Assembly: GCA_022795445.1 (NCBI GenBank)
Contig: JAAWGR010000012.1
Location: 1-54,182, forward strand
Reading direction: 5' to 3'
Source of the DNA: Oscillibacter sp.
GTDB taxonomy: Bacteria; Bacillota; Clostridia; Oscillospirales; Oscillospiraceae
Length of the DNA stretch: 54,182 bases
Part shown: piece after piece, positions 33,139 to 41,554 of the stretch
How positions within the stretch are numbered: position 1 is the stretch's first letter
Layout of the letters: each line of letters begins with the position of its first letter
Notes under the pieces: generated by a model
What the model saw: only the letters and a program-made list of their open reading frames with translations
Databases searched by the model: none
What the model was told of the DNA's origin: nothing
Made by a program: the position numbers and the translations under genes

Positions 33139-34626
33139 ATGAAAAAAGCATTATCCCTGCTGTTGGCCGCTACGCTCTGCCTGAGTTTGGTCATCAGCGC
33201 GTCCGCGGAGGAGGACGTTTTTGAAGGGGGCGTCACCGAGATCCAGAAATATGGCAACATTGTCTTGGATATCGATCCCGCGGAGCTTCAGGAGGCCGGA
33301 TTTGATTATGGCGATGTGCTGGCGGTGACAGTGGACGGAGAAGCATACCAAATCCCTCTGTGTACCAACTACTCCGACGTGGACACCGGTGAATTGGTGG
33401 CCCGCGACAGCGAGGGCGTACTCATCATCGCCATCAACATGGGCGATTTTGCTACCGCCAACGGCCTTGCTGTTAAGGAAACCGCCGAGGACGGCGCCTA
33501 TACCTGGGTCTTCCCTGAAGGTAAAAATATGGAGGACATCGCCGTTACCATCACCATGGGGGAAAAGGGCGGCTACCGGGACCAGTACCTCATCCACCAG
33601 CTGGAGCGAACCAATGAGCGGAGCGACTATGCCTCCGATCAGGTCTTCGCCAATTTCCGCAATATCGCTGCCGGGAATTTGGGGGAAAATGCCCTCTTCC
33701 GCAGCAGCAGCCCTGTCAACGACGAAATCGGCCGCGCCGCTTATGCGGATGCGTTCGCTGAGGAAAATGGTATCCAGGCCGTCATGAACCTCGCCAACTC
33801 CAATGAGGACATTGAGGGCTATATTGCGGAGGAAGACTTCAACTCCCTATACTATGCTTCCCTGTATGAGGCGGGCAAAGTGAAAGCTCTGAACCTGGGC
33901 GTGGACTTCACTGCCGCCGACTTCCAAAGCGGTCTTGCCGAAGGCCTGCGGTTCTTTGCCGCCAACGAAGGCCCCTACTTGGTCCACTGCACCGAGGGCA
34001 AGGACCGGGCCGGTTTTGTTTCTGCACTGCTGGCCTGTCTGATGGGCGCCGGCTATGACGAGGTCGTTGAAGATTACATGATTACCTATGAGAACTACTA
34101 CCATCTGGAAAAGGGCAGCGAACAGTATGAGGCCGTCAAGACCAGCAACATCGTCTCCATCCTGGAAACCATCACCGCTACGTCCAAGGGCGGCGATCTC
34201 AGCAGCGTGGATCTTGCCGCCGCCGCAGAGCGCTATGTGACCGGCATAGGCCTGAGTGCCGATGATTTGGCCGCATTGAAGGACCATCTGGCTGCCGATT
34301 ACGCGGACGTTCCCGGCTACGGCGACGCCACGGCTGATCCTGTGGAAGTGACCCCCGCTCCGGAACCTGAGCCTGAGCCTGCACCGGAACCCGAGCCTGA
34401 GCCCGCTCCAGAACCGGAACCTGCTCCCGCTCCAGAACCCGAGTCCGCCCCTGTGCCCTCCGGTACAACCTACACCGTAGTTTCCGGCGACTGCCTGTGG
34501 AACATCGCCTATAAGCTCTACGGCCAGGGTACACGCTGGACGGAAATCTATGAACTGAATAAGGATACAATCAAGAATCCCGACAGCATCCAGATCGGTC
34601 AGGTGCTGATCATCCCAGCCGCTTGA
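33139..34626 (+). CDS. Secreted tyrosine-phosphatase-type protein with LysM domain
   Basis: A 495-residue exported protein. Residues 1-23 are a signal peptide ending SASA. Residues 30-150 form a beta-rich domain (EIQKYGNIVLDIDPAELQEA, DYGDVLAVTVDGE) reminiscent of the S-adenosyl-L-methionine hydroxide adenosyltransferase C-terminal barrel. A dual-specificity/tyrosine phosphatase domain follows with P-loop HCTEGKDRAGF (Cys284, Arg290). Residues 395-440 are a Pro-Glu repeat spacer and the last 45 a LysM domain (YTVVSGDCLWNIAYKLYGQG) binding peptidoglycan or chitin-like glycans. It would act on the cell wall surface. Phosphatases of this type can use phosphotyrosine, phosphoinositides or inositol phosphates. 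AAAGGAGG precedes the ATG. Confidence 0.9.
   Translation: MKKALSLLLAATLCLSLVISASAEEDVFEGGVTEIQKYGNIVLDIDPAELQEAGFDYGDVLAVTVDGEAYQIPLCTNYSDVDTGELVARDSEGVLIIAINMGDFATANGLAVKETAEDGAYTWVFPEGKNMEDIAVTITMGEKGGYRDQYLIHQLERTNERSDYASDQVFANFRNIAAGNLGENALFRSSSPVNDEIGRAAYADAFAEENGIQAVMNLANSNEDIEGYIAEEDFNSLYYASLYEAGKVKALNLGVDFTAADFQSGLAEGLRFFAANEGPYLVHCTEGKDRAGFVSALLACLMGAGYDEVVEDYMITYENYYHLEKGSEQYEAVKTSNIVSILETITATSKGGDLSSVDLAAAAERYVTGIGLSADDLAALKDHLAADYADVPGYGDATADPVEVTPAPEPEPEPAPEPEPEPAPEPEPAPAPEPESAPVPSGTTYTVVSGDCLWNIAYKLYGQGTRWTEIYELNKDTIKNPDSIQIGQVLIIPAA
34345..34455 (+). repeat. Pro-Glu coding repeat
   Basis: Low-complexity codons for PEPEPEP and PAPEPEP units within the phosphatase gene form a rigid spacer between the catalytic and LysM domains. 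The repetition favours length changes by slippage. Confidence 0.8.
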
Positions 34627-34660
34627 GAATTGAACGGGCCTGTACGGTCCTGCAAAATGT

Positions 34661-34701
34661 AAAAAGTCCGCCTATAGCCATCTGGCTGTAGGCGGCTTTT
34701 T
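34661..34701. terminator. Bidirectional terminator
   Basis: A long stem AAAAAGTCCGCCTA-TAGCC with GGCTG-TAGGCGGCTTTTT (one mismatch region) lies between convergent genes; it has a U-run on the plus strand and A-derived U-run on the minus strand. Confidence 0.88.
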
Positions 34702-34709
34702 GCGCGTAT

Positions 34710-34925
34710 TCAGGAGCTATGCTGACGTCCAATGGCCAGATTCATGCCGGCGATTTCCTCTTGGACCCTCGCCATCTCCTTTTTAAGTTCCTTCTGCATT
34801 TCCTCGTTATGGTTCTGTATGGCAAGCAGCATCCGCATATTGAGCGAATACAGCTCTTCTTTCAAGCTGTTCAGTGTGATCCCCCGGCTGGCAAACGAAA
34901 CATTGGATTTTTGTTGAATGCTCAT
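34710..34925 (-). CDS. Small coiled-coil protein
   Basis: A 71-residue protein with a predicted amphipathic coiled coil over residues 20-62 (LKEELYSLNMRMLLAIQNHN then EEMQKELKKEMARVQEEIAG). AGGAGG nine bases upstream supports the ATG at 34925; the frame continues upstream without a ribosome site. It is convergent with the phosphatase gene and shares its terminator. No family is recognised. Confidence 0.65.
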   Translation of the reverse strand: MSIQQKSNVSFASRGITLNSLKEELYSLNMRMLLAIQNHNEEMQKELKKEMARVQEEIAGMNLAIGRQHSS

Positions 34926-35235
34926 AGCGGTGCTCCTCCTGGATAAAATAAAACATACGGCGTCAGAACTGTGTGGGTATCCTGGCTCCGACGGGATGAT
35001 ATTATTATAAACCAAAAGCTTAAAAGCAATTTAAAAACTGCTCTGCAAAGGCTGGAAAACTCTCCTAGTTTTTTAGGTACATTTTTATATTCCATATGGT
35101 TCCTTTTTATTCCCCCGCATCTCCTGGATAATCACATTTTGAAATTTTGGAGTCAGATTTCAAGAACTGAATGCGGAATTCTAAACAAATCCTATGCAAA
35201 AAATTTGGCAATAAAGCAGAAATCTTCCCGGTTTC
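34926..35235. other. AT-rich intergenic region
   Basis: About 310 bp without a supportable gene between the coiled-coil gene and the cupin promoter. On the minus strand a TATAAT at 35004-35009 may serve the small gene, but no matching -35 is present. I see no RNA gene or repeat here. Confidence 0.5.
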
Positions 35236-35264
35236 TTGACAATATCCTGATTTTGCCGTATCCT
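35236..35264 (+). promoter_or_regulatory. Promoter for the cupin gene
   Basis: Consensus TTGACA (35236-35241), 17-bp spacer, TATCCT (35259-35264). The leader is about 115 nt and contains the 13-bp palindrome ATTGAT-T-ATCAAT at 35351-35363, a possible operator 22 bp before the start codon. Confidence 0.6.
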
Positions 35265-35384
35265 CAAATAGGAATTTCTATCCATTTTACTGAAATCTCA
35301 CGAAGAATAGCAGGATAAGGAGATGCAGCGCCGTCATTGGATTGTCAACGATTGATTATCAATTTTTAGGGAGGTAACTCAATT

Positions 35385-35729
35385 ATGGTAACGCGTTCAG
35401 AAAACTGCCCACGCAAGGATGTCTGCCTGCGGGAGGGCAAAGGTACTGTCAACATCAAAGACCTGGCTACGGCAGAAGACCTTTACAACCACGGCCGGTT
35501 GTTCGCCCAGATCAGTATTGAACCGGGCCACTCCATCGGTTTCCACGACCACCAGCATGAGAGCGAGCTGTTTTATGTCATCAAAGGCGAAGGCGTGTAC
35601 AACGACAATGGCAAGGAAGTAACGGTCGGCGTTGGCGATGTGTGCATCTGCCCGAGCGGCGAGAGCCACTGCATCGAGAACAAAGGCAGCGAACTTTTGC
35701 AGTTGGTTGCGCTGATTGTCATGGAATAA
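35385..35729 (+). CDS. Single-domain cupin protein
   Basis: A 114-residue cupin. The metal motif 1 is FHDHQHESELFYVIKGEG (G-x5-H-x-H-x3,4-E pattern) and motif 2 is GDVCICPSGESHCIENKG. The protein would bind one divalent metal and could be an isomerase, a small-molecule dioxygenase or a sensor; nothing in its sequence decides. Eight to ten residues at the N-terminus precede the barrel (CPRKDVCLREGKGTV). AGGGAGG lies ahead of the ATG. It is monocistronic, bounded by its promoter and a very stable hairpin. Confidence 0.88.
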   Translation: MVTRSENCPRKDVCLREGKGTVNIKDLATAEDLYNHGRLFAQISIEPGHSIGFHDHQHESELFYVIKGEGVYNDNGKEVTVGVGDVCICPSGESHCIENKGSELLQLVALIVME

Positions 35730-35763
35730 GCAGAAAAGAGCGGCTTAACTGCCGAAGTGTGAC

Positions 35764-35813
35764 AACCGCAAATTTAGACTCCCTGCCAAAGACAGGAGTC
35801 TAAATTTGCGGTT
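35764..35813 (+). terminator. Very stable inverted repeat, likely terminator
   Basis: Perfect 18-bp arms, AACCGCAAATTTAGACTC (35764-35781) and its complement (35796-35813), extend inward by CTG/CAG with one bulged base. No strong U-run follows on the plus strand. It lies 34 bp after the cupin stop and before the ABC operon's control region. Confidence 0.55.
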
Positions 35814-35833
35814 TGCTGGACAAGACAGAGGAA

Positions 35834-35888
35834 TTTCACACGGATTTCACAGAGACCTCACACAAATTTCACATCGGTTTTCTAAACT
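35834..35888 (+). promoter_or_regulatory. Four 11-bp-spaced TTTCACA heptads and -10: OmpR/PhoB-type promoter
   Basis: TTTCACA at 35834, TTTCACA at 35845, CCTCACA at 35856 and TTTCACA at 35867 are spaced exactly 11 bp, placing them on one face of the helix. The last ends 9 bp before TAAACT (35883-35888), where a -35 would be. This is the layout used by OmpR/PhoB-family response regulators that activate transcription from direct repeats. No two-component gene is in the window. It drives the ABC operon. Confidence 0.7.
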
Positions 35889-35917
35889 CTCCTTATCACA
35901 AATAAGGAGGTTTTTTT

Positions 35918-36064
35918 ATGCTCTTAGGTTTAGCGTGGTACTGGTGGCTGGTGATTACGGCGGTATTGATGATCTCTATCTCTTTCAAGATCAAGTTCAT
36001 GAAGTGGTGGAGCAAGCGTCAGCAGGGGAAAAACCAACATGAAAAGTGGGGTGATGACGAATGA
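35918..36064 (+). CDS. 48-residue membrane protein heading the ABC operon
   Basis: A short gene beginning MLLGLAWYWWLVITAVLMIS, with one transmembrane helix (about residues 5-22) and a basic/acidic cytoplasmic tail ending KWGDDE. AATAAGGAGG lies seven bases before the ATG, a near-perfect ribosome site. The stop overlaps the ABC ATPase start (ATGA at 36061). Conserved placement directly behind a regulated promoter and translational coupling suggest a real subunit or regulator of the transporter. No family is known to me. Confidence 0.75.
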   Translation: MLLGLAWYWWLVITAVLMISISFKIKFMKWWSKRQQGKNQHEKWGDDE

Positions 36065-36909
36065 TCGAGGTCAAAAATCTGACCTTTTCCTACAGCAAGG
36101 ATAAGCAAGCCCTTCACGGCCTAGGCTTCACAGTGGAAGATGGAGAAATCTTTGGTTTCTTGGGACCGAACGGTTCCGGTAAGTCCACGACGCAGAAAAT
36201 ACTTACCGGAATGTTGAAGGGCTACGGCGGTCAAGTCTCCCTGTTCAGGCAGGATATCTCCGCCATCCGTGGCTTGGAATTTTTCCAAAAGATCGGCGTA
36301 CTGTTTGAGTTCCCCTACCTGTACGCCAATTTGAGCGCCGTAGATAATCTGAACTATTTTGCATCGTTCTATCCAAAAGAGCAGCGGCGGGATGTGGGGG
36401 AACTGCTGGAGATGCTGGAATTTAAGCCAGATTTTCTGAAAAAGCCAGTTTCCTCCTGCTCTAAGGGAATGCGTCAACGAGTGAGCATGGCCCGAGCGCT
36501 GGTCAGCAACCCCCAACTGCTGTTTTTGGACGAACCTACCAGCGGCCTGGACCCTTCCGGCGCGGTGTTGTTCCGCAAAATTATTGAGCAGGAACGGAAA
36601 AAGGGAACAACAGTTTTTGTTACCACCCACAACATGATGGATGCGGATCTGTTGTGCGACCGGGTGGCATTCATCTCCAACGGAAATCTGGTTGCCCTGG
36701 ACACGCCCAAACAGCTGAAGGAGAAAAACAGCAATCATCAGGTGGTCATTGAGTATCTGTACCGGGGAAAACGGGAAACGAAAACCATAGAGGTTTTGGA
36801 ACTAGAGGCGGGCATCTCCTTTGCCCATGACGAGATAATCAGCATCCATTCCCAAGAACCGACTTTGGAAGATATGTTCATCCAATACACAGGGAGGGGG
36901 TTATCCTAA
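36061..36909 (+). CDS. ABC transporter ATP-binding protein
   Basis: A 282-residue nucleotide-binding subunit. Walker A is GPNGSGKST near residues 35-43. The Q-loop region is FEFPYLYANLSAVDNL, the signature CSKGMRQRVSMARALVSN, Walker B LLFLDEPTSGLDPSG and the H-loop FVTTHNMMDA. The C-terminal 70 residues resemble antibiotic/lantibiotic-type exporters of the ABC-2 class. Its stop and the permease start overlap (TAATG). It drives two encoded permeases; probable substrates are peptides or antimicrobial compounds, judged only from the operon type. Confidence 0.93.
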   Translation: MIEVKNLTFSYSKDKQALHGLGFTVEDGEIFGFLGPNGSGKSTTQKILTGMLKGYGGQVSLFRQDISAIRGLEFFQKIGVLFEFPYLYANLSAVDNLNYFASFYPKEQRRDVGELLEMLEFKPDFLKKPVSSCSKGMRQRVSMARALVSNPQLLFLDEPTSGLDPSGAVLFRKIIEQERKKGTTVFVTTHNMMDADLLCDRVAFISNGNLVALDTPKQLKEKNSNHQVVIEYLYRGKRETKTIEVLELEAGISFAHDEIISIHSQEPTLEDMFIQYTGRGLS

Positions 36910-37901
36910 TGGGAAACGGCTTTTACACCCTGTTCAAAAAAGATTGCCGGATGCTGGCGTCCGGAAAATTTTTCCTCATGGCAATTGGCTTTCTGGTCCT
37001 TTATACCGCCTATGTGAACCTGGGTTATATCCGCTTTATGCAGATGCCGCCCTACAATGTGTATTTATATGACCCCGCCGGGACACAGGCCGCAAAATCG
37101 TCCCTGGTGCAGACGGTTACCTCCATGGAAGCTATGGACGCTGCTCTGCTGGCCGACGCCAACGGCGTAGGGCTGGACGCCAGCGCTGGGGATGTGCAGG
37201 TCGTGCTCTACGCAGGAGCAGAACACATCGACCGTCACCGGGCAGACTACGCCCTGTCTCTGCTGCGGCCTTCGGCCAGCCGTACCCCGGCTGTGATTGG
37301 CGTGAACACACCGGAGCAGAAAGCACGGAAGGAAATCACCTGCGAGCTGTTGTTTTTTGAGATGGCTGCTGTGGGTTTTTTGGGGATTGCCGCCGTGCTG
37401 TTCAAGGAAAAGAACATGGGGGTTCTCCGTGTCCATGCCGTTCTACCTCTGCAGAAAAACTGGTTTCTTTTGTCCAAACTGGCCGTGTTCTTGTTCTCTG
37501 ATCTAGCCTTTGCGGCGCTGCTCACCCTGCTGAACGTGGGACCTTCCAACGGAATGGCGGTGTTGCCTGCCGTCCTGCTCCAGACGGCAGTCCTGTCGTT
37601 GATAATGGCCTTGATGGGATTGCTCTGCGCCCTGTTGCTGAAGGATTTCAGGCAGTTTACATTAGCCTATCTGGTCATCACCATTTTTGCCGCCACGCCT
37701 GTGTTTCTGTCTGCCAATACATCGGTCAAGTTTGACTGGATCGGGTGGCATCCGTTCTACCATGTCTATATGGGCTTGAAAAATGCTTATTTTTGCATAT
37801 CCGTCTCGCCAGTCTATTATGCAGGTTCTGCGGCTGCAATCGTGCTGCTGTTCCTAGTTGTACAATATGCGTTCTGCCGGGAAATCGGAAAAGAGGTGTG
37901 A
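36909..37901 (+). CDS. ABC-2 type permease (first)
   Basis: A 330-residue membrane subunit with one N-terminal helix (about residues 18-36), a large extracytoplasmic loop (37-145, typical of ABC-2 exporters) and five further helices from 153. The cytoplasmic linker KEKNMGVLRVHAVLPLQKNW before TM3 matches the motif that docks on the ATPase in such permeases. GGAGGGGG in the upstream gene serves as ribosome site. It is coupled to the ATPase and followed after 3 bp by a second permease, so the exporter is probably a heterodimer. Confidence 0.88.
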   Translation: MGNGFYTLFKKDCRMLASGKFFLMAIGFLVLYTAYVNLGYIRFMQMPPYNVYLYDPAGTQAAKSSLVQTVTSMEAMDAALLADANGVGLDASAGDVQVVLYAGAEHIDRHRADYALSLLRPSASRTPAVIGVNTPEQKARKEITCELLFFEMAAVGFLGIAAVLFKEKNMGVLRVHAVLPLQKNWFLLSKLAVFLFSDLAFAALLTLLNVGPSNGMAVLPAVLLQTAVLSLIMALMGLLCALLLKDFRQFTLAYLVITIFAATPVFLSANTSVKFDWIGWHPFYHVYMGLKNAYFCISVSPVYYAGSAAAIVLLFLVVQYAFCREIGKEV

Positions 37902-37904
37902 GGG

Positions 37905-38918
37905 ATGAAAGGTTTAACATTTCAGCTGAAAAGCGTACTGCGGGATAAGTTTTGCCTGATGACGTTTCTGCTGCCCATCCTGATTGCCGTGGCGCTGAAC
38001 TTTATGGGCTCCATTGATATGTCCAGTCTGGGTAAACTGCATTTCGGCGTACTGGAACATGATTTATCTCCACAGGCTGTTACATGGTTGGAACGGTATG
38101 GCCCAGTGGACATTTATGGAATAGAGGACGAATTGAACGCCGCTATCCATGAGCCGTCCACCAATGTCATCGGCGTGGAGGCGGACGGAGACAGCCTCAA
38201 AACAACGATTGCTGGAGACGAGTTGGATATTTTCCAACAGGCGGCGGCCACGCTTCCGGTGCTCTATGAGCGTCGGGCAGAGGCGGAACAGGCGGAAATC
38301 TTGACCCTGGAACGCCCCGACGTCCTGGAAAGCGTGCAGGACATCTTCATTCCTGCTGTGCTGATTGTCGCCATGTTCATGGGCTGCACATTCAACGCAA
38401 TGAATATGATCTCTGAAAAGGAGGACGGTGTAGCCCTTGTCAATGAGATTCTGCCCATGACACCCAGCCAGTACGTTTTGCAGAAGATCGTGGTGGGTTT
38501 CCTCTTTGGAAGTTTATCCTCTGTTGTAACGGCGTGTATCTGTTTCCAACTGCCTGGGCAGAATTTTGGAATCCTGCTGACACTGATTGTCCTGTCATCT
38601 TTTGTGGCCGCGCTGATTGGATTGTTGATCGGCAGGCTTTCTGAGGGCTTGATGATTGGCATGGCCTACATTAAAATCATCATGCTGCTGTTTATCGCTG
38701 TGCCCCTTGTGTATGCCCTGATTGGCATCAGCGGGCCGATAGCCGCGATTTGCAATATCGTCCCATCCCAGCCTGCTTTTGAAGGCATTATGGCACTGTC
38801 TGCCGGAAATATGAGTACAGCAGCCAAGGATGCCGGAATTCTGGCTATACATTGCATTGCATGGTTTGCGCTGTATGTTCTGACGTTTACCCGGCGCAAA
38901 AGGCGGCCATACCGGTGA
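37905..38918 (+). CDS. ABC-2 type permease (second)
   Basis: A 337-residue permease with a basic N-terminus, first helix at about residues 16-33, an extracytoplasmic loop to about 148 and five more helices. EKEDGVALVNEILPMTPSQY is the ATPase-docking coupling segment before the third helix. It differs from the first permease in the loop, consistent with a heterodimer. GAGGTG lies in the end of the previous gene. No terminator is clear after it. Confidence 0.88.
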   Translation: MKGLTFQLKSVLRDKFCLMTFLLPILIAVALNFMGSIDMSSLGKLHFGVLEHDLSPQAVTWLERYGPVDIYGIEDELNAAIHEPSTNVIGVEADGDSLKTTIAGDELDIFQQAAATLPVLYERRAEAEQAEILTLERPDVLESVQDIFIPAVLIVAMFMGCTFNAMNMISEKEDGVALVNEILPMTPSQYVLQKIVVGFLFGSLSSVVTACICFQLPGQNFGILLTLIVLSSFVAALIGLLIGRLSEGLMIGMAYIKIIMLLFIAVPLVYALIGISGPIAAICNIVPSQPAFEGIMALSAGNMSTAAKDAGILAIHCIAWFALYVLTFTRRKRRPYR

Positions 38919-39163
38919 GAATAACAGCGGCAGTTCTGGTAGGTAAGCAGCCTCAGGCTCGCAGTGTTTTTCCAGGGCCCGTCGGCGAGGGGTGTACTGA
39001 CAAGATGTACAATTTGGAGTTCCTGTGCTATAATGCGACTAATTTGACGGAGGCAATCGCTGTGTTTATCCATTCTCTGGATGAGGGCAAAGAGGACGCA
39101 GAGGAATCAGGCGATTAGCAGCTTCCGGCATTTTTCACAAACAGATGGAAGGAACGTACAATT
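38919..39163. other. Intergenic region with a possible tiny gene
   Basis: An extended -10 (TGCTATAAT, TATAAT at 39030-39035) stands behind TGTACA (39006-39011) with an 18-bp spacer. A short frame from 39005 to 39118 (37 codons, MYNLEFLCYN start) and a GTG-led subframe after GACGGAGG are possible but unsupported. Nothing else is visible. Confidence 0.35.
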
Positions 39164-39613
39164 ATGACACCAAGTGCAATTTTAAATTACTGTCTTAAAA
39201 ACCTCGACGGCACTGTTTTGGGAAATAGCTGGGGTGAGCAAGGAATCTTTTATAATCCGGACGGCAAATTAAAGCGGGGTATTTATGTTTTAACGATAAA
39301 AGAAAAAGACGGCGATCACGACAAAAGCTCAAAATTAGACCGAAAAGATATTTACCGTGTAAATTTAGGAGTGCGTAAAAACACTTTTTCTAAAATGTTT
39401 GGACCTATTCCAAAACGTCCGGATAAGGGGGGTATTGTCAATATGGATTATGATTTTACCTTAACAAACACCTTCCTTCCACATCCTGTCTATGCTTGGA
39501 TGGGTTGGATTTGCATATGTAACCCATCCGAAAAATGTTTTGAGGCATTGAAGCCGCTCATTCAGGAATCGTATGAATTTGCAAAAGAAAAGTACAAAAA
39601 ACGGAAATTATAA
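39164..39613 (+). CDS. DUF6194-like protein
   Basis: A 149-residue soluble, basic protein. YNPDGKLKRGIYVLTIKEKD, RVNLGVRKNTFSKMFGP and HPVYAWMGWICICNPSEKCF resemble the DUF6194 family, whose function is unknown. GGAAGGA precedes the ATG. Codon use is more AT-rich than most of the window, as is the next gene's, suggesting a separately acquired pair. After the TAA stop the same frame stays open for 25 codons (to a TAA at about 39691), probably a remnant of another tail. Confidence 0.7.
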   Translation: MTPSAILNYCLKNLDGTVLGNSWGEQGIFYNPDGKLKRGIYVLTIKEKDGDHDKSSKLDRKDIYRVNLGVRKNTFSKMFGPIPKRPDKGGIVNMDYDFTLTNTFLPHPVYAWMGWICICNPSEKCFEALKPLIQESYEFAKEKYKKRKL

Positions 39614-39711
39614 ATCAATTCTTCGGCTAAAGCTGAAGACGGTGGAAAGAACGATGAATTGGACAAGGAATATATTATTACAATTTTAGAATAAGCGCAG
39701 AGATATGTCAT

Positions 39712-40428
39712 ATGAAATTACGAATGCTGTCCTTTCAGGACGATGATATTTTAGCCCGCAGGATCAAGGAGGAGTCGAATTATTGCGACCCTGCGCATCT
39801 CTATGCCGCAACCTTTGGAATTTCCCGGGTTGTCTTGTCGGAACTGTCTCCCATCGATCTTGACGGATGTGGACGGCTCACCATTTGTGCGAATGTAGAG
39901 CAGGAAATATGCGGAGCTCCTGGTTATAACCATGTACCTGGTCTTGGAATATCCTTTTATAATTTGGACCGCGACACATCCCGCGTTTTATATCAATTTA
40001 AAAGGTTTGATGAAGCGTTTCAAAACGATACTGCAAGTCTTCTGTTGGATATTTTGGCTGAGATTGATCGGATGCATGGTGGGAAGAACCGTCTAAAGGA
40101 AAGACGTAAGGGTATTTTGGCACACCTGCGTGACTGCTGTTTTCAAAAGGAAACGCTTCTGGAAAAATTCTCAAAAGTCAGCCGGAATAAAAAGTATAAA
40201 GCGATGGTGTACAGCTGCATGGGACATGGTATTGGAGACGCTGTAAAGGCAGAACTTGTAGACCGTTCCACGGGTAAGGTGATTGTATCAAAGTGGATGG
40301 CGGAGTTGCCCTGCAACATTTACAGCTCGGAGGGGCTCTGCCGGACCTATTGGGAGGGAAATCGGTTTTATGTGATTTTCTGGCGAAGTGAGCCGCAGCG
40401 AACAGAGGTTGTGGAAATCCCATCTTAG
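39712..40428 (+). CDS. Hypothetical protein, 238 residues
   Basis: I do not recognise this protein. It has no signal peptide or membrane segment. The middle is helical (LLLDILAEIDRMHGGKNRLK) and the C-terminal 80 residues look like a beta-rich fold (YKAMVYSCMGHGIGDAVKAE, GNRFYVIFWRSEP). There is only a weak ribosome site (GCAGAG), but the frame is long and codon use is consistent. It follows the DUF6194-like gene by 98 bp in an AT-rich island between the ABC operon and the glycyl radical cluster. Confidence 0.6.
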   Translation: MKLRMLSFQDDDILARRIKEESNYCDPAHLYAATFGISRVVLSELSPIDLDGCGRLTICANVEQEICGAPGYNHVPGLGISFYNLDRDTSRVLYQFKRFDEAFQNDTASLLLDILAEIDRMHGGKNRLKERRKGILAHLRDCCFQKETLLEKFSKVSRNKKYKAMVYSCMGHGIGDAVKAELVDRSTGKVIVSKWMAELPCNIYSSEGLCRTYWEGNRFYVIFWRSEPQRTEVVEIPS

Positions 40429-40881
40429 AAAAGCACTGCTATCCCAACAGGCTGATGGATTGTTCTCTTGCTGTTGGAAACCAAAACTGCATTCTGATAT
40501 TTAAAAAATTTATTCCGCTCAGATATTCCTGAATATCTGAGCTTAGATGAAGAAATGTTGTAAAATTTAACGATAATAGAACGTTATTGTAAGAATATAA
40601 ATGCGGTTTAAAAAATGTACAATTATCCTCAAAAATATTTTTTCTATATTTTGAATAATCAATTGACCTTTTTTGCGATACTGAAACAATGGCGTTGATG
40701 GGAATGGCAGTGCTTGGCCACTGGGAAATCCTCAAAGGCTGTCCTTTTTCGTCAATGTTTATGCCTGCCTTTGAGGAGGAAGCGTCCCCTTGTGCCTTTT
40801 GGTGAAGTGGATGTATAAAGAGTAGAGCAGGAGGAAAGACGCAGCTGAATGTGAGAAAATGGTTCTTCGGAGGAGTGACGG
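40429..40881. other. AT-rich intergenic region with a 26-bp palindrome
   Basis: No gene is supportable in these 453 bp. A 12-bp inverted repeat GCTCAGATATTC-CT-GAATATCTGAGC is at 40517-40542. AT content is much higher than that of the flanking coding sequence. Confidence 0.6.
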
Positions 40882-41367
40882 ATGGATATCAAACAATATG
40901 ATTCCTTGCGGGGCGTCGAAATCGGAAAAGTGCGGGTGTCCAGTTTTCCGATGGTAGCCTGTGCTTAGCTGCCTAAGGTCATTGCCACCTCCTAAAAACA
41001 GTATCCCAACATCGAAATTGAACTGCTGGAGGAAAACAGCCTCAGTTGTCAGGAGCGCTGGATGTCCAGAGGATATGTGGATTTATGCTTCATCTCCCAC
41101 CAGCCAGCATATAGCTTCAAATGGTACCCGCTGCTGGAAGATCCATACCATGTCCTTCTGCCCGAGGGACATCCCTTGACTGCCTATGACAGCATTACTC
41201 CAGAGCAGCTCCAAGACCAGCCGTTCTTAATGTGCAAATCCAAGAACGGCATGGACACGGATATCAGCCGTTATCTGACCTCCCAAGGCGTCCCTATCCC
41301 TCCAGTGCGCAAAGGCAGTGATTGCGGAGCTTATTGGATGATTTTATGCAAAACAACCAACAGCTAA
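40882..41367 (+). pseudogene. LysR regulator remnant (two in-frame stops)
   Basis: The frame from ATG 40882 reads VEIGKVRVSSFPMVACA-stop-LPKVIATS-stop-KQYPNIEIELLEENS and on through YPLLEDPYHVLLPEGHP. This is the substrate-binding domain of a LysR regulator. The HTH is missing and the C-terminus is cut short. The two stops are TAG where Trp is expected (TGG) and TAA where Gln is expected (CAA), both single transitions. It lies just upstream of the transporter/glycyl radical cluster and was probably its regulator. Confidence 0.85.
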
Positions 41368-41398
41368 CCGTTCTGTTTGAACGGTTAGCTAATTTTTT
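41362..41398 (+). terminator. Intrinsic terminator
   Basis: AGCTAACCGTT / AACGGTTAGCT, 11-bp perfect stem with a 7-nt loop followed by AATTTTTT. It includes the LysR remnant stop. Confidence 0.9.
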
Positions 41399-41554
41399 CG
41401 AATAAACCCACAGAAAGAATGGTTTTTAATAAAAGGAAACCTTATGGTCAGTATTCATTAACGGAAGTGTACTTTCTCCTCTTGCTTCTGTACAATATAT
41501 ACATGGCAAGCAATGGCGTCCCCGAAAAATTTACAATGAGAAAAGGAGATTTGC

